Of a stretch of DNA of 64,000 nt, positions 38,331 through 48,720 are shown in pieces. Each line of letters opens with the position of its first letter. The stretch's first letter is position 1. The notes under the pieces were generated by a model. The model was not told the DNA's origin. It saw only the letters and a program-made list of their open reading frames with translations, and did no database searches. The stretch is taken from assembly GCA_021521415.1 (NCBI GenBank), contig JAIQDT010001110.1, forward strand, positions 434,001 to 498,000, given 5' to 3'. The position numbers were made by a program, and so were the translations under genes. The DNA is from Bidens hawaiensis. Lineage: Eukaryota; Streptophyta; Magnoliopsida; Asterales; Asteraceae.

Positions 38331-39657
38331 GGATCCAGCAGACCAAGCAAGGCTCGAAATTGTGAATGCACCAATCTCGGGTGTCTCAAACGAAATTATT
38401 CACCCCTAGGTCAGATACAATTCGAACTAACTATGGGGGATGAGAAACAAAAGCGAGCTGAAATTGTCAACTTCTTGGTCTTGCCCACCACTTCATGCCA
38501 TAATATGATCTTGGGTAGAGGAACGATTGCCCAATTCAACGCCATACCGTCACCAGCGCACGGCGCGTTGGGGTTCCCAACACCAACAGGAGTAACATTT
38601 GTATACCGAGATCATTTGTGCGCAGTAACAAGTATACCGCGAGAAGGGAGAATGAAGCTTCCAATGGCAAACAACGCGCCAGAGGAATGGATTCTCAACC
38701 CAAAATTCCCAGAACAAACAATCACAATTGGAGCTACGATATCAGATGACACAAGGGTGAGAATGAAAAGATTGCTCAAAACGTATATATCGGTCTTCGC
38801 GTGGCAACATTCTGATGACTGGGGTTCCGCGAGACCTGGCGCAGCATTCTCTCAACACATTCAAGTCTTTAGAGCCAATTGCTCAAAAGAAAAGAGTCAT
38901 GGGGGATGAGAAGGCAAAGGCCATGAATGAGCAAGTAGAAGATCTACTGCGCGCAAATATCATCCGCCCAATACGATACCAAACATGGGTAGCCAATCCT
39001 GTGATGGTAAAGAAGAGCAATGGGTCATGGAGAATGTGCATTGATTTCAAGGACCTCAACAAAGCGTGTCCAAAAGATTGTTACCCCCTCCCAAACATTG
39101 ACGCGAAGGTGGACTCTGTGGCGCCATTTAAGCTCAAATGTTTCCTGGATGCCTATAAGGGCTATCACCAAATTCAAATGGCATCACAAGATGAGGACAA
39201 GACTGCCTTCAGAACTGACAAAGGTGTTTTCTGTTACACAAAAATGCCCTTTGGTTTGAAGAATGCAGGAGCCACTTACCAAAGACTCATGGATGCGGTT
39301 TTCAACGAGCAAATTGGAAGAAAGTTAGAAGTCTACGTGGATGATTTGGTGATTAAAAGCAGGGAGGAAAAACAAATGCTCAAAGACATCGAAGAAACCC
39401 TTTGGCGCCTAAAGGAAGTAAACATGAAGCTCAACCCGAGCAAATGCACATTTGGCGTAGAAGAAGGGAAATTTCTCGGTGTAATGGTCACCAAGGATGG
39501 TTTCAAGGTGAACCCAGAGAAGGTGGAGGCTATCCTTGACATGCCCTCACCATCCACCATGAAGGAAGTTCAAAAGTTGAATGGCAGATTGGTATCAATT
39601 AACAGGTTCCTAGCAAACCATGCAAGCAAATCTACCCCATTCGTTAACACATTGTGA
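38331..39657 (+). pseudogene. Reverse-transcriptase region of the Tat element
   Basis: The frame resumes after the nested LTR and carries the protease C-terminal part. A ~2-nt deletion near 38815 shifts the frame. The reverse transcriptase follows to a TGA at 39655-39657. The catalytic YVDD is at 39334-39345, with upstream blocks WRMCIDFKDLN and MPFGLKNAGATYQRLM. The enzyme copies element RNA to DNA. As preserved it is broken on both sides. Confidence 0.85.
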
Positions 39658-40785
39658 AATTGCTTAAAGAAAAGCCAATTCAAATGGACGCCTGAGGCCG
39701 AGTAAGCTTTCAATGAGATAAAAGAATGTCTGATAAATCTGCTTGCGCTCACAGCTCCACTTCCTGGTGAAACTTTAACGTTGTACCTGTCAGCAGGAGA
39801 GCGCGCCATCGGCGCAGTATTACTGGTGGATCGCAAAGGAATCCAAACACCAATTTATTATGTAAGTCGGGTGCTGACAGATCCTGAGACGCGCTACACC
39901 ATCATAGAAAAGTTAGTTTTATCACTAACACATGCGTCGCGCAAGCTTCATAGATATTTCAATGGTCATCCCATTGAAGTCCTGACTGATTACAACATCC
40001 AGCAAGTCTTGCGACGTCCCGCGCTCTCAAGAAGGCTGACAAAATGGGCGCTGGAGTTAGGGGAGCACACGATCACCTACAAACCTCGTCCAGCAATCAA
40101 GGGACAAGTCTTAGCTGATTTCATTGCAGAAATCCCTGAAGGAAAAGTCGAAGAGGCTCAGCGCGAAGTAGACCCTCCGCAAGCCAATAATGAAGAAAAT
40201 GTTTGGAGATTATTCACTGATGGAGCTTCAAACAACGAAGGGTCCGGCGCAGGCCTCAAGCTGGTGGATCCAGAAAATCATGAGTATACTTACGCAATCA
40301 GGTTGGATTTCAAGAGCACCAACAATGAAGCTGAGTATGAAGCCCTGCTGGCTGGTTTGCGCATCGCGCACAAGTTCGGAGTCAAAAAGCTAGAGGCTCA
40401 TGTAGATTCATACCTGGTAGCAGCGCAATTCAATGGCCTTTATGATGCCAAGGAGAACACCATGCCTCTGTATCTAGAGCAGGCGAAAAAACTCATCGAA
40501 CAATTTGAATCTTTCAGAATCATACACATTCCGCGCAGTGAAAATAAGTCTGCCGACGCGCTGAGCAAGATGGCATCAACCAGCTTCGATCACTTTGGCA
40601 AAGATGTCAGGGTGGAAGTAATGAGCAACCCGTCGGTGGGAGCGAAGTCTGTCCTTGTAATTCATACAACACATTCATCATGGATAACTCCAATAATGGA
40701 ATTCTTGAAGGAGGGAAAGGTACCGGACGATCGCGCACTGGGCGAGGAAGATAAGACACAAGTCGCAGAACTACGAACTGCTTGA
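39658..40785 (+). pseudogene. Dual RNase H region of the Tat element
   Basis: The frame continues through a second stop (TAA 39703-39705) into a Ty3-type RNase H (LYLSAGERAIGAVL, PIYYVSRVLTDPETRY) and then an archaeal-type RNase H. The latter shows FTDGASNNEGSGAG, NNEAEYEALLAGL and ENKSADALSK. Two RNase H domains in tandem are typical of the Tat lineage. It ends at TGA 40783-40785, after a 1-nt frame change near 40760 relative to the integrase. Confidence 0.85.
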
Positions 40786-40789
40786 TGGT

Positions 40790-41914
40790 ACGTTATATCG
40801 ACGCTCTTATCTTGGACCGCTCATGAAATGCCTGGATGCTGAGGAAACAAGCTATGTGATCAGAGAGATACACGAAGGAATCTGTGGAATACATGCTGGC
40901 CCGCGAATGGTGGTTGCCAAGGCAATGAACGCAGGTTACTATTGGCCAGGCATGTACTTGGACGCGTTAAAAGAGATCCAAAAATGCAAAGCGTGTCAGA
41001 GCTATGCGCCAAACACCATGCGGCCAAAGAACAACTTGATTCCGGTGACCTCTGCATGGCCTTTCCACAAGTGGGCAATTGATATTGTGGGTCCCTTACC
41101 ACAAGCGCTGGGGCGAGTAAAGTTTTTGGTAGTGGCAGTAGACTATTTCACAAAATGGGTTGAAGCCAAGCCACTAGCAAAAATCACAGCCGAGGCAATG
41201 AAGCAATTTATTTGGAGCCACATCATATGCCGTTTTGGCCTGCCAATGGAAATTGTGAGCGACAATGGCAAACAATTCACTGACAGGAAGATATCCAGTT
41301 GGCTCAAGGAATTGCGCATCAACCAAGTCTTCACTTCAGTATACCACCCTCAAGGGAATGGCCAAGTGGAGCGCGCGAACCAAAGCTTGCTGAATGGGCT
41401 GAAGAAAAGGTTGGAGGGAGAATCCCATGCATGGGTCGAGGAGTTACCTAATGTCCTGTGGGCGCACAGGACATTAAGCAAAACCAGCAATGGCGAGTCC
41501 CCGTTCAGCCTAACCTATGGAACGGAGGCTATGATTCCAGCAGAGATTGGATGCCCATCCTATAGAGTGCTCATGATGAGTAAAAAAGACAACGAGCAAG
41601 AAAGGAGGTTGGATCTCAACTTACTTGAAGGGCGCAGAGAGGCGGTTATCATCAGTGAAGCCAAATACAAGAAAAAACTAGAAAAATATTACAATCAGCG
41701 CGTGAAAGAATGCCACTTCAAGAAAAATGATTTTGTCCTTCGGAACAATGAAGCTAGTCGCGCAATACCCCCGGGAAAGATGTCTCCCAACTGGGAGGGA
41801 CCTTATCAAGTCTCGGAAGAATTGGGAAAAGGCGCATACGCTTTAAAAGATTTGAATGGAAAGAAGATCCCGCGCACATGGAACGCAGCACAGCTTAGAA
41901 AATGTTTCATGTAA
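40790..41914 (+). pseudogene. Integrase region of the Tat element
   Basis: Open from about 40790 to the stop at 41912-41914. It has a zinc-binding HHCC segment (EIHEGICGIHAG ... CKACQ), then the DDE core: WAIDIVGPLP, IVSDNGKQFTD and NGQVERANQS. A C-terminal domain with WEGPYQVSEELGKGAY follows. The domain itself looks intact but is out of frame with the upstream polyprotein. Confidence 0.85.
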
Positions 41915-42714
41915 AAGTTGTCAAGTTTGTAATCAAGGCCCTTTAAGCCATTATGAATAATGATGCGCGCTATTTTCTCTTAATGTGTGTTCTATAACCT
42001 TTTGCATACATGTTTCACACTTCCCTTTATTAATTTTGAGCAATATGACAACATTGTATTGACATCAAACTAAAAATAAAACGAAGTAAAACATACATGC
42101 GCGAGCTTCAAGCTCAAACGCGTTAACGAGTTTTAACTCTAAAACGTCGGGGCCTTAGCCCAATAATATGAGCCTTAGCTCAAATCACTCACAACATCCA
42201 TCCTACATGCTGCGCAGCTAGACCATAAAAGTACCTAAGCACAACTAAGGCAAAGCACATGCCAAAACATAGTTGTTAAGGTCTCAGGTCGAGGTCGCGC
42301 ATGGGATTATAATGGATATCAGAGTAACACATACTGACACGTAAAGGCTAAAAAACTCATTCATAATTCCCTATAATAAATGCGCGATAACGTCGCGCAA
42401 AGGAGGAATAATGAAGTGCCAAGGCACGTGTCAGCATATTCAGAAATATTGCAAAATAACTTGAAATGTGACAACTGTTAAGGATTAAATAAAATAATTT
42501 CCTTACAGCCTTGTCCAAGTTTCAATGTGTAAGCATACCTTATATTCAACGAGTACAAACATGCAATATAAAGAGATGAATTGGGAATGCGCAAGATGTG
42601 AATAAGGGAAAAACAAAATTTCATTCCAAAACATAGAAGTTTACAAATTTACAAAATGATGAGATAAAAACTACAAACAAAAAAAAAAAAAAAAAAAAAA
42701 ACATGAAGGGCTTT
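41915..42714. other. Non-coding stretch between integrase and the antisense frame
   Basis: No gene on either strand. Ends with an A-run (~42679-42701) just before the stop codon of the antisense frame. Confidence 0.5.
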
Positions 42715-45680
42715 TCAAGTCTCTATATCAACATCAGCCTCTTCATCGTCCTCATCATTATCTCCTCCCTCAGCATCTGGCGCAGCCCGCTCCTCGTCAT
42801 CTCCAAACTTACCATAATCAAGCTGTTCGTCTTGAATGGAGTCGTCTTCTATCACGATAGTGTCAGGAGTAGGTCCTTTGGCCACGCCAGAGCCGCTAGC
42901 AGAGGTAGCATTGCCCGCGCCATCATCGCTGCCACCAGTCCCTTCACATTCGTCAAGTAATTTCTTTAGCGCGCCAAGATCGGGCTGGTCAGCAAGCGCG
43001 GCTATCTGCAAGTCACAAGGAAAAGTATGAGTACAAAAGATTAGGAAAATAAGTCAAGGTAAACTCATTAAGGTTAAAATACCTGCTCAAGGATGGGAAT
43101 TGGAGTATTCAAGTACTTCTCCCCCACCTCGGCCATGTCAGCGCAGACAACGTCGAGTTTCTCAGCTCTCTCTCGAGCGTCAGAAAGATTCCAAGCAGAA
43201 ATCTTAGCCTCTTGTTTGGCCTCCACAAGGGCATCACGCACTTTTATATAATCATTGCGAAGCTCTTGGGAGGCAGCAAAGAACGCAGACCCAGCAAAAA
43301 GGTGGTCGTTGAGCAAGTCCACTCGAGCGCGGTCCTCCTGAAACCTCCTTTCAGCCGGAGGAACAGAGTGAGCCCAGAAGTCTTCACACACGCCCATGGA
43401 TTGAAATGAGCTATCTTCAGTAATATTCCAGCTCGGGCGGTATATGTGATTGGCTTCCTGCAAACACAAAGCAACGCAAAAGAAACGTTTTAGTTATCTA
43501 GACACTAATTTGGAAGTCCGCACAGCGGAGAAAAACAAACTTATACCTGCGGATAACCGGCAGAAAGGTCAGCGCCAGCTGGTGAGCTCCTGCCTGCCCC
43601 ACGAGAAGAAGGCTGCGCCACGAAATCTCGTGGCGCTATAGGGCTTGCGCGGCCACCATCGGAATCTTCAAAATTGACCTCCTCATCATCCTCTGTAACA
43701 GGTCTTTTCTCCTGCGACTTGGAAAAATCAAAAACATCTCACGAGGAGGGCTGCGCGCAGGAGGAGGTGAGGGAGGTCTTGACGCCGTTAGATCAGCGCG
43801 TAAAATAGTCTCCTGCTCCTTAGTGATCCCAATGAGAGGAGATTCAGTGCTTGTTGAAGCAGGAGCAGAACTAACAGCGCCGGCGCCAGCAGTGCCACCA
43901 GCAGCTTGTGTGCCAGCTATAATTCCTATGAAAAACCAACAAGGAGAAATGATTCATAACTTGAACTAAAGGAAAAAATCAGAAAATCAAAGCGCAATAA
44001 ATACATTGGCGCACCGCCGTCCGCGAATTGAGCATTGCCATGAAGTCCATTTCCCCCATTTTCAAGGGTAAAGCAGGGGACTTCAAAGCAACCTTCGGCG
44101 CAGCCTCGGTACCTTGCCGCGCCTGAGGTTGAGCCACCAAAGTCGCCTGCTCTACAAACATTTGAGTGAAGAAAGCTTCATTAATAACTCTATCGGAATC
44201 ACGCTCATAAAACCACAAAATATAAACAAAGTATACCTGTTGGAGAAGATGAAACAGCAGGCGCAGCGCCGCTTCCCTTGTCCGCCGCGGGAAGAGATGA
44301 GGTGGCAGCACCATACCTCGTGTGGACGGGAGGATTGCCCACACCTCGAGGCAAAGAAGACGAGGAAAACTTGGAGGTAAATCCCTTGGTTTTCTCAAGT
44401 CCCTTCGCTTGGGTAGGAGGATCCTGGGCAACAGGGGCATCATTTTTCTTCTGTTTTTTACTGGCCCCTGCGCCAGTTTTGCCTTTAGCTTTGCGCTTGA
44501 GTTGTGGCGCCTCAGCTTCTTCCTCCACCTCCTCTTCCGCAAGCTCCAACTCATAATTCTCGAGCGCATCTATAATACGTGCAACATAAATGTTAACTAA
44601 ATTTGGTATTCTAAAGGCCTAAGCATAAGTACAAAGGCTTACCAGGCGCATCGCTGTCAAAGCAAAATTCTAAATCGACAGGGATGAACATATCATCGAA
44701 GCGATCGGGGAAAGCAACTTCCCCAGCGCTCAGTGCGACAGAGCCACCTTCCATATGCTCGTCATAGGCGGCGTGGACGTATTCCTTGCTTACTGCATAA
44801 AACAAGACAAATGATATCAGCAAAACGAATTATATTCGCGCAGAAATAATGCAATGAGCAAATAATTCACCTAAGCCATCAACATGGATGACAGGCTCAG
44901 TCGCGCTGTCGGTCCACCTCTTGCTCATACCAACCCCCACCAGCGCCTCCTCGCAAATATTCTTGGCGGGGGATGGTTCAGCAGATAACTTGTTAACCCA
45001 TGTGCCCGTTGGGTTCTTAAGAACATTCTCATCGGCGGGCGCAGAAGTGATCGCGCGCATGGTCATGCGGATGGGAATCACACCAGCCTTAATATAAAAA
45101 AATTTTCAGTCCAGTCATGAAGGCTTTTGAAGGAAACAGTGCAGCACTTAACCTTCTGACTGCGCGGTGTGAATGAGAACCAAGAATCTTGGATTTTTGG
45201 CTTGTAAAAATATTGAAAGCGCCGAGGGGTGGGCTCCTCGCGCTGAGCTTTGCACATGAACTCAAAATGAGTCATGCGCACTAGTCCACAAGGATGGACT
45301 TGGGATATGTGAATCCCATAAAACTGAAGGAGCGCACCTATAAACCTTGTCATCGGAAGACGAAGGTTACAGTGAGTGAAAAAGTGAGAGTATAAAGAGA
45401 TATAGCCGGCGGGCGGATCTGCCGCCGTTTGCCCGGTCGCCGGGAGCAGACAGCTCTACTCAGGGAGAAAACCCTGAGAGGCGACGAGATTATCGAAGTC
45501 AGAATGTTTCAATTTGCAGGGAATCTCATCCCATCTCTTCACCGTTTTGTTCTTCCCCACCTCCTCCGACGAGGCCTCGGCAGCCCGTTTACCCTTGCCG
45601 GTCTTCTTCAAAGTGGACATAACTAACGATTTTACACGGCGTTTGCTGGGGGAAATTGTGGTGTCTGGGTTATCAGACAT
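42715..45680 (-). pseudogene. Spliced antisense ORF of the Tat element (putative gypsy-type transposon domain)
   Basis: Opposite in strand to gag-pol. It starts at ATG 45680 (MSDNPDTTISPSKRR). The first exon is stopped by TAG at 45456-45458 but continues in frame (YISLYSHFFTHCNLRLPMTR). A 1-nt loss in a T-run near 45100 shifts it again. Further exon-like blocks follow with GT-AG borders, at ~45081-44880, ~44812-44643 and ~44569-44236. Later blocks include EANHIYRPSWNITEDSSFQS (43460-43080), a coiled-coil-like stretch and an acidic tail ending DEEADVDIET at 42715. The N-terminal block resembles the 'putative gypsy type transposon' domain (PF04195-like) found in plant Tat elements. Function unknown. 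The strongly basic-then-acidic composition and coiled coil are visible. Exon limits are approximate. Confidence 0.7.
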
Positions 45681-46185
45681 ACAATTGTGAATCAAACAGC
45701 GGTTACTTTAAGCACGGAAATCTGGAAGCAAAAGATAAAGGCTCTTAATCGGAATGAAAATTGAAGGAGAAAGAGCTCTGAAAATAACAATGAAGATGAA
45801 GAAAAAAACCACTCAAAAGGCTTGCTTTTATAGGCCCAGGAGAGAGAAAGAAACAGGTAATGATCAGAGTTACGCTCACGCGCCCCCACTCGCAGGTGCA
45901 GCCCAACATGAGCGCGACACGTGTTCCTGACATTGTATGAGGAGACATGAAAGGCCACTGTAGCACCTCGAGCACACGAAAAGTCTGACACATAACGTCT
46001 CCATCTCTGACGCATGTCAGCACCAACCAACCACGTACATGGACGATTCATTTCAACCAAAAGGATAGAATTTCGCGCAACGCACATATGAGAAATGAAA
46101 AAGAAAAGACAAACCCTATTAAAAGAGCAAACTATTAAGTCTAATATCCATCTTACCTCGCTCGCGCGAGACAAGACACACATTA

Positions 46186-46198
46186 GACTGGGGGGGCT
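46186..46198 (+). other. Polypurine tract of the Tat element
   Basis: GACTGGGGGGGCT lies immediately before the 3' LTR start (TG at 46199). It is the expected primer site for plus-strand synthesis. Confidence 0.75.
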
Positions 46199-47162
46199 TG
46201 AGGAGGTATGCACCCGCCTTAACATCGAGCGGGGCGGGTCAACCCACAAGATATAGACAAGAGGCTTGAAATCAGGATGTCATGAAGACACAAAGCCAAA
46301 ACCTATGCGCGTGGCGCATATCACATATGCTCACGCATATCACATATGTTCACGCATCACATATGCTCACGCGTATCACATATGCTCACGCATCATATAT
46401 GCTCACGCATATCACATCTGCGCGTGGCGCATCTGCGCGTGGCGCATATCACATATGCTCACGCATATTACATATGCTTGCGCATATCACATCTGCGCAT
46501 GAAACATCTGCGCGTGAGAATAAAGAGAAGACCTCGCGCATCCCCAGGATAGGCGCATATCACACATGCACATAATCAACCACGTCCTTATCCAAATCAG
46601 GATAAGGACAACCATGATTGTGCTCATCAGACAACCTTCCAGAAGGTATCCTTTAAGGAATAAAGAATATGCTGATGTTGACAGCTGCCAATGAAGGGTG
46701 GACAACTCAGCAAAGCCCATGTGCTACCACGTGATTACACATGGGTCAGGTGAAATACCTTGGTCAGAGAATATTCAATGAAAAAGCACCAGGTGTCCTA
46801 AGGACACGTGGCGCGAAGCAATAGGAGGAGGCCAAAAAGGCCCTAATTGGGTCTGAGCCCAATCATTGGAAACCCTAATACTAGAAATACCACACCACCT
46901 CTACAGTGGGAGGTAAGCAAGAAAATACATTCTAAGTCCTTACTCACTTTCAGATTATTATTATCTTCTCCTACAATATCTTATTCTCACACCGGAGGGT
47001 TACCCCAAAGAGGACCCCTCTGTCCCTTTCTGAGGGGTAAGTTCACGGTGCTGCTCGTTTTGTAGGTGGAAGAATTCATATTCGGAAAATCATCGGTGAT
47101 ATAGCACACTCATACCCGAGGAAAGTTGATCGTATACTAGTAAGTCGATCCACGTTTCTTCA
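46199..47162 (+). repeat. 3' LTR of the Tat element
   Basis: 964 bp, nearly identical to the 5' LTR. It lacks one 36-bp minisatellite unit and 1 bp near 47083, and has TAGAAATA in place of the TATA box. Followed by the TATAT duplication at 47163-47167. Confidence 0.95.
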
Positions 47163-47167
47163 TATAT

Positions 47168-48324
47168 TAAATAACAACTTCTTTACGCAGTGTTGGTTGT
47201 ACTTTTTGTAGTGCTGATTGTATCACCCCTTACCCATTTTCTGGGTTACACGTATAGTATATCCATTTTCTGGGATGCTTGACCTTTTATCCTCCCACTC
47301 TATTCACTGTTTATTTTAATTATGCTTTATATGAGTATACATCTTGCTTAAAATGTTGTGCTACTATACCTGTTGATTATACTTTACACCTGTCGGGTTC
47401 TATTTTGGAGGCCTAAGCGAGGTCGGTGGTGGCGGACCTAAAGCTTTTCTTTGTGGTTGTGGATTCTAGGTTTGCCCTAATTTTGGCCCTTTGACATGTA
47501 ATTTATATTTTTGTTGGCATTGTTGTCTGATCAATACGTAGGTTAATTGAATATATTCATCTAAAATATAGGGCATGTTCTCATTGCTGTTAGTTTGAAG
47601 GCATATTATTAATCTGTCGGTTTGGAACTCTACAAAAAACTGATTTGATATGGCTTGAAATTGTTAATGTAGATTGGAGTTTAATGCCTTAGAAGTTATT
47701 GTTTGTGGTGTTTGATTTGGTATAGTAAGTGGATGATAACGTGGCAACATTTTCTTACTCTCTCTTTTAGTCGGCGATGATGGTGGTTAACTACTTGGCA
47801 TGGCAGCCTGGGTTGCAGTTGTGGCTGTGCTGAGCCGTGGTTTGTTGACGATGAGTCAAAATGGTAATATTTTGTATGGGTTGAAAATATTAAGATCAGA
47901 TTGACCCAAAAGTCAAAAGTCGTTAAAAGAATGGATTGGAAAATGAGGTTTTGTGACCTTATGGCGGTCACCGGCAGTAGTGCGTGTGTCAGTTTGTTTC
48001 TCTCTCTTTATAACGGTTTTACCCGGCTATAATGGTGGTCCGTTACTAGGCATTGCAACTTTGGTTGCAGTCGTGGCGGGACTGAGCCGTGCTTTGTTAG
48101 TGATGGCAATGATGAATTGTGTATCTGAGCCTCTTTGTTTAGTAAATTCTATGATGCATTTTTATTTTCTTTTACTCAAAAGTTTGGTTATATATTTCTT
48201 TTTTGCATTTGTGTTTTCACTAGCGTTAACATTTTTAGATATTAACGAGTTGTTTTGCTTTGTCACAAACACGACGCAACATGCAACGACACATTTAGGT
48301 TTGCCAACATCGGTTCTTTCACAG
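47168..48324. other. Spacer with a diverged internal duplication
   Basis: Two related ~85-bp segments, 47778-47862 and 48033-48116, share GGTTGCAGT(T/C)GTGGC and CTGAGCCGTG(G/C)TTTGTT. They may be exonic remnants of the gene whose 3' end follows, but I cannot identify them. Confidence 0.45.
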
Positions 48325-48720
48325 TTTGACACGCCAAAGATAATCCATTTCCACTGCCTGATGTGTATCTATCAAGTCAAAGAAGAAATGTAAGTTTTTT
48401 TTAAATTCAATTCATTTTTATATGATTTTTAAATTATTATTTTAATGATTTTTATATCACTATATTTACAGGAAAATAATCTGGTTGAGGTTAAGCAAAT
48501 ACTGAAAGAAGCAGTTTTGGAAGATAGCAGAAAAAAAGAATTATCGAGTGCACTTCATGCATACTTTAAAGACTGGTTATATGGTAATTATCACACCTTT
48601 TTAATTTTTAATATATATTTACAGATGATGATAAAAGTTCGTTATTAATTTATTTAATTTTATTAAACATTTTCAGCATCCGGGAATATTAGACAATTAT
48701 ATCGTCTGCAAGATGATTAG
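48325..48720 (+). pseudogene. Remnant of the last exons of an unidentified gene
   Basis: Exon-like blocks 48325-48389, 48472-48583 and 48677-48720 join in one frame across GT-AG introns. They give FPLPDVYLSSQRRN, NNLVEVKQILKEAVLED, LSSALHAYFKDWL and finally ASGNIRQLYRLQDD before TAG at 48718-48720. The amphipathic composition is that of a real protein C terminus. The first block contains an in-frame TGA (48327-48329), possibly from CGA, and no upstream exons are evident. I do not recognise the family. Confidence 0.5.

Larger units (their letters stand above)
32948..47162 (+). mobile_element. Ty3/gypsy LTR retrotransposon, Tat lineage (non-functional copy)
   Basis: The 14.2-kb element is bounded by LTRs 32948-33948 and 46199-47162, each starting TG and ending CA, and flanked by a TATAT duplication (32943-32947 and 47163-47167). 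Order inside: primer site, gag, protease, reverse transcriptase, RNase H, a second archaeal-type RNase H, integrase, then an antisense spliced frame, polypurine tract and 3' LTR. A second RNase H and an extra frame before the 3' LTR are hallmarks of Tat elements. The copy is defective through early stops in gag (34090) and pol (39655, 39703), frameshifts near 38815 and 40760, and a nested 2.44-kb solo LTR. Relative to the cellular genes it is GC- and CGCG-rich. Confidence 0.95.

Noticed and set aside
47953..48393. 146-codon plus-strand frame with hydrophobic segments
   Set aside because: Its frame disagrees with the phase of the exon-like blocks that follow, and it shows no family motif.
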